Source: Corythucha ciliata (taxonomy: Eukaryota; Arthropoda; Insecta; Hemiptera; Tingidae). From it: a DNA stretch of 64,000 bases. A program made the translations under genes and the position numbers. The notes beneath the pieces are model-generated. The model did no database searches. It had not been told where the DNA came from and saw nothing but the letters and a program-made list of their open reading frames with translations. Location of the stretch: contig CM075937.1 in assembly GCA_038030265.1 (NCBI GenBank), positions 13,516,001 through 13,580,000 of the forward strand. Reading direction: 5' to 3'. Each line of letters opens with the position of its first letter. Positions within the stretch are counted from its first letter, which is position 1. Shown piece by piece: positions 54,650 to 63,490 of this stretch.

Positions 54650-56415
54650 TACTGACAGTCGCCATATTTGGTCTTATTCAATAGGATTTATAGAGATGAT
54701 TACAAATACAAGCGTCTGCCTGGAGCATTTGCCCTCGGTGGCCAGTAAACTCCTTAAATCAGGGGTATTAATTAACCGGAAGAACTAAGTTCGGAGAACT
54801 GTCTTTTGCGACACGTTTCATGTGGCTGAATACGAAAGTGATCGTCTGCCGGTGTGTGCCTGGGGCACTTGCCCTTAGTAACCAGTCAAACTGCACCGGA
54901 GGAAAATGATTAACCGGAAGAACATAGTCCTGAAACTAGTCTCATTCGAAAGGTTTTATGGAGCTGATTACGAATATGATCGTCTGCCGCCGTCTACCTG
55001 GGGCATTTGCCCTCTGTGGCTCGCCAAACTCACGTAATTCGGTAAATTTTGATTAACCGGAAGAACACAGTCCTGAAACTGGTCTTATTCGATAGAATTT
55101 ATGGAGACGATTACAAATATAATGGTCTGCCGGCGTCTGCCTGGAGCATTTGCCCTCGGTGGCCAGTAAACTCCTTAAATCATGCGTATTAATTAACCGG
55201 AAGAACAAAGTCCGGAGAATGGTCTTTTGCGGCATGTTTCATGTGGCTGAATACGAAAGTGATCGTCTGCCGGTGTCTGCCTGGGGCACTTGCCCTTAGT
55301 AACCAGTCAAACTGCACCGGAGGAAAATGATTAACGGAAGAACATAGTCCTGAAACTAGTCTCATTCGAAAGGTTTTATGGAGCTTATTACGAATATGAT
55401 CGTCTGCCGCCGTCTACCTGGGGCATTTGCCCTCTGTGGCTCGCCAAACTCACGTAATTCGGTAAATTTTGATTAACCGGAAGAACACAGTCCTGAAACT
55501 GGTCTTATTCGATAGAATTTATGGAGACGATTACAAATATAATGGTCTGCCGGCGTCTGTCTGCCTGGAGCATTTGCCCTCGGTGGCCAGTAAACTCCTT
55601 AAATCAGGGGTATTAATTAACCGGAAGAACTAAGTTCGGAGAACTGTCTTTTGCGACACGTTTCATGTGGCTGAATACGAAAGTGATCGTCTGCCGGTGT
55701 GTGCCTGGGGCACTTGCCCTTAGTAACCAGTCAAACTGCACCGGAGGAAAATGATTAACCGGAAGAACATAGTCCTGAAACTAGTCTCATTCGAAAGGTT
55801 TTATGGAGCTGATTACGAATATGATCGTCTGCCGCCGTCTACCTGGGGCATTTGCCCTCTGTGGCTCGCCAAACTCACGTAATTCGGTAAATTTTGATTA
55901 ACCGGAAGAACACAGTCCTGAAACTGGTCTTATTCGATAGAATTTATGGAGACGATTACAAATATAATGGTCTGCCGGCGTCTGCCTGGAGCATTTGCCC
56001 TCGGTGGCCAGTAAACTCCTTAAATCATGCGTATTAATTAACCGGAAGAACAAAGTCCGGAGAATGGTCTTTTGCGGCATGTTTCATGTGGCTGAATACG
56101 AAAGTGATCGTCTGCCGGTGTCTGCCTGGGGCACTTGCCCTTAGTGACCAGTCAAACTGCACCGGAGGAAAATGATTAACCGGAAGAACATAGTCCTGAA
56201 ACCAGTCTCATTCGAAAGGTTTTATGGAGCTTATTACGAATATGATCTTCTGCCGGCATCTGCCTGGAGCATTTGCCCTCAGTGGCCAGTAAACTCCTTA
56301 AATCGGGGATATTAATTAACCGGAAGAACTAAGTCCAGAGAATGGTATTTTGCGACATGTTTCATGTGGCTGAATACGAAAATGATCGTCTGCCGGTGTC
56401 TGCCTGGAGCATTTG
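54650..56415 (+). repeat. Higher-order repeat: about 140-bp monomers in two 845-bp blocks
   Basis: Each monomer runs TTAACCGGAAGAAC(A/T)(A/C)AGTC, CATTCGAA, TT(T/C)ATG(T/G)(G/A)(G/A)...TACGAA, GATCGTCTGCCG and CCTGG(G/A)GCA(T/C)TTGCCCT. Three monomer types recur in order (about 422 bp per trimer). Two trimers make an 845-bp block that is almost exactly repeated (55053 vs 55898; TTCGGAGAACTGTC at 54790 vs 55635). Identical 60-codon minus ORFs in the two blocks are by-products. Related to 43555-43964. Confidence 0.9.
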
Positions 56416-56672
56416 CCCCAGGCAGACGGCGGCAGACGATCATATTCGTAATCAGCTCCATAAAACCTTTCGAATGAGACTAGTTTCAGGACTATGTTCT
56501 TGTGGTTAAATTCATGTCCCTAATTAAGGACTTTAATTAGCTATAAAATCCTTAGGCCCCAGATACAGCATGGCAGACTTCCGGACTCGTAAATAGGGGG
56601 TCAAATGCCATCATTTTGCACACATTTGGTGACTATGTTCTTCCGGTTGAATGGGACTGTCGCCAGCTCTCG
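56416..56672 (-). mobile_element. Inverted monomer and terminal block closing the 140-bp-monomer element
   Basis: At 56416 the array flips: GGCAGACGGCGGCAGACGAT is the reverse complement of the monomer to its left. The terminal block ends GGGACTGTCGCCAGCTCTCGG (last base about 56672). The same flip-and-end structure occurs at 43555-43964. ACTGACAGTCGCCA at 54650 may be the opposite end. Confidence 0.7.
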
Positions 56673-56849
56673 GTCTATAAGGTCGAAGAAAATTCCAGTA
56701 GTGAAAAAGAGAGAAAACAAGCATTTTTTACTTTTCTGTTTTGCAACTTATTAACTAACAAAAAAATCCGCTAGCTTTTTTTTAAATGAATTGTACGAGC
56801 AAAATTCATCTAATACAATTTTATTATCATAGAGAAATTTCAGCCTGAC

Positions 56850-57609
56850 AATTAAAGAAGAACGCTTCGAAGATTAAATTTAATTAAATTTCGGTAACCT
56901 AATATTAGAGCCAAGCCTATTCCTAGTAGAAAAATCATGACTAAAGGTCCAATTCGAATCCATTTTTCCAAAGATATTCATACTAGAAAAAAATACAAAA
57001 TCTGCGAAATATTTAAAACTCCCAGGTGTCTATACATATCAGCCGTACTCGAGAGCCAACCACGTCTCAAAATAATCCTAATTAGAGAGTTTTGTACTGT
57101 TTTTACTCTCATCAAATTCGTATTAGATGTAGAACCCCACACAATTACACCGTACTTTAGAATTGGAAAACCAAGCCATAGTTACGTATCTCACACTACT
57201 CCCAGTCTCAGTACGCCCTGTAATTTAGTCGCAATTGGTCGATTTTTCAGGTAAGACTCAAACAATTTCAATGCCACCCCTCGAACACCTACATTACTCA
57301 TTTTCTTAAGTAGTAAAGAGTGATCACCACAATCAAAAGCCTTCTTGACATCCAAAAAAATTACCAAAACTTGAAAACCCTGATCAATTTTTTCCACAAT
57401 TCACTTGTGAACTTCAAACAATGCTTGCTCTGTGCTAAACCCCTTCCTGAACCCAAACTGATTTGACGATAAGAAATTAATTTTGTCAAGAAAACACAAC
57501 AGCCGCGACTTGCATGCATTACCTACTAATCCTCGTAGTTTAAGCGATCTTACTAACAATAACAATGCTTTTTTTTCTGTGGACTCCTATTTCCCTAGCG
57601 CCCCAAGTC
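56850..57609 (-). pseudogene. Non-LTR reverse transcriptase pseudogene
   Basis: Minus strand: SLKLRGLVGNACK, FLDKINFLSSNQFGFRKGFS then TEQALFEVHK and a stop, FLDVKKAFDCGDHSLLLKKM, GVRGVALKLFESYLKNR. It then jumps past the catalytic core to ILKYGVIVWGSTSNT, VQNSLIRIILRR and YRHLGVLNI. The segment with LGPLLF and YADD is deleted. 370 bases of it are repeated at 58593-58962. Confidence 0.85.
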
Positions 57610-58592
57610 TGTTCCATTCAAAGTGACCGCTTCGGTCAACTCCGGTCACGGCTGATCAATTGGCGGTAATTCTTGAGTGGAATCTGACTGGTGGGCCCCT
57701 TCAATACAGACAGAAAGAAGAACGGCTCAAATCGGACCAGCGACTGTTGAGTAACATGAATTTGTTTGAGCTTGACCACTCCGATCTTCAAACGGTCGTT
57801 TGACCGCTGACCGAACTCTCGATGGACGATTTTGTAATGAATTTCATGAGCTGGGACAACTATTTACCAGATTTTCCAGGTTTGGTTGCAATTTTTGAAA
57901 AACTCGCGCTGATTCTGGATCGAGAGCAGGCTAGAGCTTCCGGAACTTCGGTCGAAATTTTTCCGAGCTGTGGTTTAGGAGTGGGGAAGCGAAAAAATGC
58001 AGATTTTGGCTCGAAAAAATTACACAATGCAGATTTCTCTATGTTAGACTCATTAAGCTATCCCCTCGCCTATATTACATCAACAGCGGAATTTTTAAAA
58101 ATGGCGGATCATAGGCATGCGAATTGGTGAAACGCCCGATAACCTCCACTTTTTTCGACGTCAAAAAATTCACAAAAATCGTACGAGTCCGAAATGGTGC
58201 CACACTTTCATGTTCAGTCATTTCCGACCAGTCCGGTCAGGTCAGCTTCGGTCAAGTCCGGTCACGAAACCATCATTTGCACTATTTCTCAAGTCTCGTG
58301 AACCCTTGAGGTCAATTTACCACGTTTCGAGTCTGTTCCATTCAAAGTGACCGCTTCGGTCAACCCCGGTCACGGCTGATCAATTGGCGGTAATTCTTGA
58401 GTGGAATCTGACTGGTGGGCCCCTTCAATACAGACAGAAAGAAGAACGGCTCAAATCGGACCAGCGACTGTTGAGTAACATGAATTTGTTTGAGCTTGAC
58501 CACTCCGATCTTCAAACGGTCGTTTGACCGCTGACCGAACTCTCGATGGACGATTTTGTAATGAATTTCATGAGCTGGGGCAACTATTTACC
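57610..58592 (+). repeat. 724-bp tandem repeat, first block (1.36 units)
   Basis: Unit starts GTGACCGCTTCGGTCAACTC at 57623 and 58347 (724 bp apart). It includes the 102-codon ORF at 57822-58130. The block is spliced into the RT pseudogene. The right junction is at CGATTTTTCAGGT, present in both partners. Confidence 0.9.
57822..58130 (+). CDS. Conserved ORF of the 724-bp repeat (copy 1, 102 codons)
   Basis: Begins MDDFVMNFMSWDNYLPDF and contains EKLALILDREQARASGTSV, IFPSCGLGVGKRKNADFG and EFLKMADHRHANW. Later copies differ by a few residues. I do not recognise the family. TTTTCCAG/GTTTGG after DYLPDF-like residues could be a splice donor, so the true product may be an N-terminal exon. The near-identity of copies reflects recent amplification and does not prove selection. 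Confidence 0.35.
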   Translation: MDDFVMNFMSWDNYLPDFPGLVAIFEKLALILDREQARASGTSVEIFPSCGLGVGKRKNADFGSKKLHNADFSMLDSLSYPLAYITSTAEFLKMADHRHANW

Positions 58593-58962
58593 CGATTTTT
58601 CAGGTAAGACTCAAACAATTTCAATGCCACCCCTCGAACACCTACATTACTCATTTTCTTAAGTAGTAAAGAGTGATCACCACAATCAAAAGCCTTCTTG
58701 ACATCCAAAAAAATTACCAAAACTTGAAAACCCTGATCAATTTTTTCCACAATTCACTTGTGAACTTCAAACAATGCTTGCTCTGTGCTAAACCCCTTCC
58801 TGAACCCAAACTGATTTGACGATAAGAAATTAATTTTGTCAAGAAAACACAACAGCCGCGACTTGCATGCATTACCTACTAATCCTCGTAGTTTAAGCGA
58901 TCTTACTAACAATAACAATGCTTTTTTTTCTGTGGACTCCTATTTCCCTAGCGCCCCAAGTC
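58593..58962 (-). pseudogene. Duplicated 370-bp reverse transcriptase segment
   Basis: Identical by eye to 57240-57609 (offset 1353). It encodes the FLDVKKAFDCGDHS block again on the minus strand. Beyond 58962 the sequence continues differently (CTTCCGGCGTAAAAAATCC). Confidence 0.9.
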
Positions 58963-59032
58963 CTTCCGGCGTAAAAAATCCTCAGGAGCCAATTAAGCTA
59001 AAGAACGTTACTAAATGCGGCGCGGAACTAGG

Positions 59033-60003
59033 TTAACAACAGACGTGACTTGCTTCACTCTTCAAGTTCGCGATCAGATCCTTCATGCTACGAATAGCGA
59101 CATTCTTTCTTCGTATCTTGGCTTGAAGACCCTTAACTTTCCGCCTTAGTCGAGTTTTTGTCGGAGTGGATGGAACACGAAGCTTGCGAAAAGCAGACGG
59201 ATCGTAGGCCACCACTTCACATTCCTCCATCACTTGTGGTGCGTCTTCAGGATCAGCGTTCGTGAGTGAATCAACCTGGTTATTGCTGAGGTCCTGCATT
59301 GACCAAAAAAATTACAATTTCTGCAAGTGAAAGAAGCAAAGTCAAGAGACATACCAAGTCCATCGCAACATCTTCTATTTCTGCAAAAGCACCAATATCT
59401 GGAACAGCAGAAGCCATGAGAGATTCGTTGTTAAAGTTCTTCGCAGAAAAATGCGTGCTGCACGATGTGTTGGCTGGAATATAAATCCGGGTCGGCCACA
59501 CAACTCTACCCATTTTCGCCTCAGTTCCAAGGGATAAGGGAATCTATGAAAAAAAGAAATTGTGCAAAGATCCTTTCTTGTGCAATAACCACAGTTTTAA
59601 AGTCGTTGCACTCACTTGTGAAAGGCAAACGGACTGTCTGGGTAATTAACATTGCGACATCCCTGAACACTACACAAAACCTCTAATGCGTGTGGCTCAG
59701 CGGCTTCATTTAGCCGTCTCAAATGTGATCCAGGTATCATGGTGAAATCTGTGGGCTTGAAATGCCGAGAGCAAACAAATCGAGTTGTTACGAAAGGGCC
59801 TTCAGCTAATCCCAGGGCCACACACCAAGATTTTGCTCGATCAACGGCCTTCGGAAACCTACACACAAATTAAACACGGAAAATAGAAATTTGTGAAGAA
59901 CAAACCATGCTATGAACTGTACTTACGAATGAAAAGTGGAATCGCTTTCTTTACTAGCGTGTTCTCCACACCAGGGCACAACACATTTCCTTCCACCACC
60001 CAT
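59033..60003 (-). CDS. Gene with two THAP domains and a coiled coil (P-element-like), four exons
   Basis: Exons on the minus strand: 60003-59927, 59858-59616, 59543-59355 and 59293-59033, all with GT..AG introns and compatible phases. THAP 1 is complete: C7, C12, the HSFPK motif (F27, P28), W37, C55, H58, F59. THAP 2 has C88, C93 and HKFP (P109), then RRKWVEL. Its CSTHF block lies one frame off, so exon 3 carries a frameshift. Exon 4 is acidic, then a basic coiled coil (RLRRKVKGLQAKIRRKN, IRSMKDLIANLKS) like the one after the THAP domain in P-element and THAP9 proteins. No transposase catalytic domain follows. THAP domains bind DNA through zinc. It could be a decaying non-autonomous P-like element or a domesticated fragment. 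Confidence 0.75.
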
Positions 60004-60594
60004 TTTTCAATTCCCTAAACAACCAATTAAAAATAGAAAAGTCGAAACTTTCGCCAGTGAAATTAAGAACAATGCATTTGGAGCACTTGAAGTGTGGAAC
60101 GGTTGAATGGTTGATAAGATAATGCCCCCCCAAGGTTCAACTGCTCCACAGTGGTTGAAATTTGGCCCAGTTCGCGAGGTACGCGATAACGCAGGTTCAA
60201 CAGTAACATGTTGCTTAGTATCTAAGGAGAGCTGTAAGAGGATGCTAATAATTAACTGTTATCAGGTTGATAGGTTCACAAACAAACGGGTGTCGCCGAA
60301 CTGCTCCACATATTTCAAGTGCTCCACTGGCTGATAAAGCCAGGAACGGCTAGCGTCCTTTTAGCTCTCCGCAGTGCATAAGGCAAAATACCGGTTGAGA
60401 TGACGTATGTTGATGAATGTCGCTTTGAACGAACAAAATATTACAAGTCAACGCGCATGCGCGCGGAGAGCTCTCAACGGTTTTTCTGGAGCAGTTGAAC
60501 GACCAGGGGCCTGATTCTGGAGCGGTCAACAGTACCACAAGTAGCGGGAAAACTTTTCCCGCCAAAATTATTTTCCGTTATTCCACAGACTGAC
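60004..60594. other. Upstream of the THAP gene; inverted GTTCAACTGCTCCA pair
   Basis: GTTCAACTGCTCCACAG at 60136 and its reverse complement TGGAGCAGTTGAACGACC at 60489 are about 370 bp apart. AACTGCTCCACATATTTC and AGTGCTCCACTGGC lie between. These could be binding sites or an end of the THAP-bearing element. A GCGCATGCGCGC palindrome lies near 60451. Confidence 0.4.
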
Positions 60595-61040
60595 CTTGCT
60601 AGACAGGCGGGCTTTTTTTCTTTGTTCCCTTTCGCGCCTTTTCCCTTTCTAACGGCCTTTTTCTTCCTCCTTTCGCGCCTAAATGTTTCTCATAAACCCC
60701 CGAACCACAACCGGCATTCAATTTTCATTGATTTTTATTTTCATCTCATTAGATTATTATACGTTGCTCTTGCTTAAAAGATTAAATTGGCGACAGCCAC
60801 ACTGCGATCTGGGCCTTTAGTTAGAGTTGTTAGGAAAAACTCACGTGAGGTGGTTGCTATGGCGAGATAGTACTATTTCTGATGTAGCGTCCTTGGGTAC
60901 CGCGTGCGGGATTTTTTCCCGACAACTCTAACTAGGGCCCCAGATCAGTTATATTGATCATTAGAAATTAATTAATATTTTCGAAGGCTGCCAGCTCATG
61001 GCATAAAATGCTGCACCGTGCACCTTCTTCAATTATCGAC
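60595..61040 (+). repeat. 440-bp interspersed repeat, copy 3
   Basis: TTTCGCGCCTAAATG, CATTCAATTTTCATTGATTT, GACAGCCACACTGCGAT, then the MITE at 60809-60943, then ATCAGTTATATTGATCATTA and GGCATAAAATGCTGCACC. The MITE-free copies 1 and 2 give the pre-insertion site. Confidence 0.8.
60809..60943. mobile_element. 135-bp MITE inserted in copy 3 of the 440-bp repeat
   Basis: The left end CTGGGCCTTTAGTTAGAGTT pairs with the reverse complement of the right end CTGGGGCCCTAGTTAGAGTT. AT (or GAT/AGAT) flanks it. Comparison with copies 1 and 2 (CTACGATTAG.(A/T)CAGTTAT) shows a clean insertion. Non-coding. Confidence 0.8.
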
Positions 61041-61382
61041 ACGGTGATGTAATAGTCGTCCTGCTTCTAGACTACTACGTTTCCTACATTTATCTTGCCC
61101 AAGGCAGCAAGCTAAAAATTGTGCGTTGATGAGGGGGGGGGGGTCTTGAGATTTGACGTAAGCATAATCATTTTAAAAGTAGTGACAAAAAAAAAATGCG
61201 TGGAGTCCGTAGGGAGGGAGAGTTAAGAGAATGACCTTGAGTTTATTCGGTTCTTTTTTTTGTCTCACCTTTACAGAAAAAACTGTAAACACAGTGAAGT
61301 GGACCGCGCTTGAAAAAAAAAAAAAAAAAATACAGGGGTGGAGGGGGTGGTGGCCGCCTCATTTAGGGTATCTGGCGGAGGT
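61041..61382. other. No gene seen
   Basis: A G-run lies near 61133-61142 and poly(A) near 61314-61330. The ORF at 61231-61461 crosses the poly(A) and is not credible. Confidence 0.4.
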
Positions 61383-61728
61383 TGTCACACTTTTTATGTT
61401 CAGTCATTTCGGACCGGTCACGTCAGGTCAGCTTCGGTCAAGTCCGGTCACGAAACCATAATTTTCACTAATTATCTAGTCTCATGATCGCCGGAGATCG
61501 GATTGCTACCTTTGGTGACCGTACCAGCCGAAATAAACGCTTCGGTCAACTCCGGTCACGGCTGATCAATTGGCGGTAATTCTTGAGTGGAATCTGACTG
61601 GTGGGCCCCTTCAATACAGACAGAAAGAAGAACGGCTCAAATCGGACCAGCGACTGTTGAGTAACATGAATTTGTTTGAGCTTGACCACTCCGATCTTCA
61701 AACGGTCGTTTGACCGCTGACCGAAGTC

Positions 61729-61989
61729 GTGATGAACGATTTGGTTATGAATTTCATGAGCTGGGGCAACTATTTACCCGATTTTTCAGGTTTGGTTGCA
61801 ATTTTGGAAAAACTCGCGCTGATTCTGGATCGAGAGCAGGCTAGAGCTTCCGGAACTTCGGTCGAAATTTTTCCGAGCTGTGGTTTAGGAGTGGGGAAGC
61901 GAAAAAATGCAGAGTTTGGCTCGAAAAAATTACACAATGCAGATCTCTCTACGTTAGACTCATTAAGCCACCCCTCACTCACATTTTAA
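61729..61989 (+). pseudogene. Conserved ORF of the 724-bp repeat (copy 3, frameshifted)
   Basis: Same start as the others (NDLVMNFMSWGNYLPDFSG), but after KKLHNAD the frame departs and stops early (86 codons). Downstream DNA still matches the unit, with a G-run near 62030. A broken copy beside intact ones. Confidence 0.5.
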
Positions 61990-62454
61990 CAACGGCCGAA
62001 TTTTTAAAAATGGCGGATCATAAGCAAATGGGGGGGGGGTAACACGCCTGATAACCTCCACTTTTTTTGACGTCAAAAAATTCACAAAAATCGTACGAGT
62101 CCGAAATGGTGCCACACTTTCATGTTCAGTCATTTCCGACCAGTCCGGTCAGGTCAGCTTCGGTCAAGTCCGGTCACGAAACCATCATTTGCACTATTTC
62201 TCAAGTCTCGTGAACCCTTGAGGTCAATTTACCACGTTTCGAGTCTGTTCCATTCAAAGTGACCGCTTCGGTCAACCCCGGTCACGGCTGATCAATTGGC
62301 GGTAATTCTTGAGTGGAATCTGACTGGTGGGCCCCTTCAATACAGACAGAAAGAAGAACGGCTCAAATCGGACCAGCGACTGTTGAGTAACATGAATTTG
62401 TTTGAGCTTGACCACTCCGATCTTCAAACGGTCGTTTGACCGCTGACCGAAGTC

Positions 62455-62766
62455 GTGATGAACGATTTGGTTATGAATTTCATGAGCTGGGGCAACTATT
62501 TACCCGATTTTTCAGGTTTGGTTGCAATTTTGGAAAAACTCGCGCTGATTCTGGATCGAGAGCAGGCTAGAGCTTCCGGAACTTCGGTCGAAATTTTTCC
62601 GAGCTGTGGTTTAGGAGTGGGGAAGCGAAAAAATGCAGATTTTGGCTCGAAAAAATTACACAATGCAGATTTCTCTATGTTAGACTCATTAAGCTATCCC
62701 CTCGCCTATATTACATCAACAGCGGAATTTTTAAAAATGGCGGATCATAGGCATGCGAATTGGTGA
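62455..62766 (+). CDS. Conserved ORF of the 724-bp repeat (copy 4, 103 codons)
   Basis: Full-length version starting MNDLVMNFMSWGNYLPDFSG, ending FLKMADHRHANW. The first codon listed is a GTG; the ATG is the next codon (62458). Unknown family; see copy 1. Confidence 0.35.
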   Translation: MMNDLVMNFMSWGNYLPDFSGLVAILEKLALILDREQARASGTSVEIFPSCGLGVGKRKNADFGSKKLHNADFSMLDSLSYPLAYITSTAEFLKMADHRHANW

Positions 62767-63178
62767 AACGCCCGATAACCTCCACTTTTTTCGACGTCAA
62801 AAAATTCACAAAAATCGTACGAGTCCGAAATGGTGCCACACTTTCATGTTCAGTCATTTCCGACCAGTCCGGTCAGGTCAGCTTCGGTCAAGTCCGGTCA
62901 CGAAACCATCATTTGCACTATTTCTCAAGTCTCGTGAACCCTTGAGGTCAATTTACCACGTTTCGAGTCTGTTCCATTCAAAGTGACCGCTTCGGTCAAC
63001 CCCGGTCACGGCTGATCAATTGGCGGTAATTCTTGAGTGGAATCTGACTGGTGGGCCCCTTCAATACAGACAGAAAGAAGAACGGCTCAAATCGGACCAG
63101 CGACTGTTGAGTAACATGAATTTGTTTGAGCTTGACCACTCCGATCTTCAAACGGTCGTTTGACCGCTGACCGAAGTC

Positions 63179-63490
63179 GTGATGAACGATTTGGTTATGA
63201 ATTTCATGAGCTGGGGCAACTATTTACCCGATTTTTCAGGTTTGGTTGCAATTTTGGAAAAACTCGCGCTGATTCTGGATCGAAAGCAGGCTAGAGCTTC
63301 CGGAACTTCGGTCGAAATTTTTCCGAGCTGTGGTTTAGGAGTGGGGAAGCGAAAAAATGCAGATTTTGGCTCGAAAAAATTACACAATGCAGATTTCTCT
63401 ATGTTAGACTCATTAAGCTATCCCCTCGCCTATATTACATCAACAGCGGAATTTTTAAAAATGGCGGATCATAGGCATGCGAATTGGTGA
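63179..63490 (+). CDS. Conserved ORF of the 724-bp repeat (copy 5, 103 codons)
   Basis: Identical to copy 4 apart from LDRKQ in place of LDREQ. The first ATG is at 63182. A sixth copy starts near 63907 and runs off the window. Confidence 0.35.
   Translation: MMNDLVMNFMSWGNYLPDFSGLVAILEKLALILDRKQARASGTSVEIFPSCGLGVGKRKNADFGSKKLHNADFSMLDSLSYPLAYITSTAEFLKMADHRHANW

Noticed and set aside
55053..56080. Two identical 60-codon minus ORFs
   Set aside because: They sit at the same place in the 845-bp blocks and other monomers do not keep the frame.
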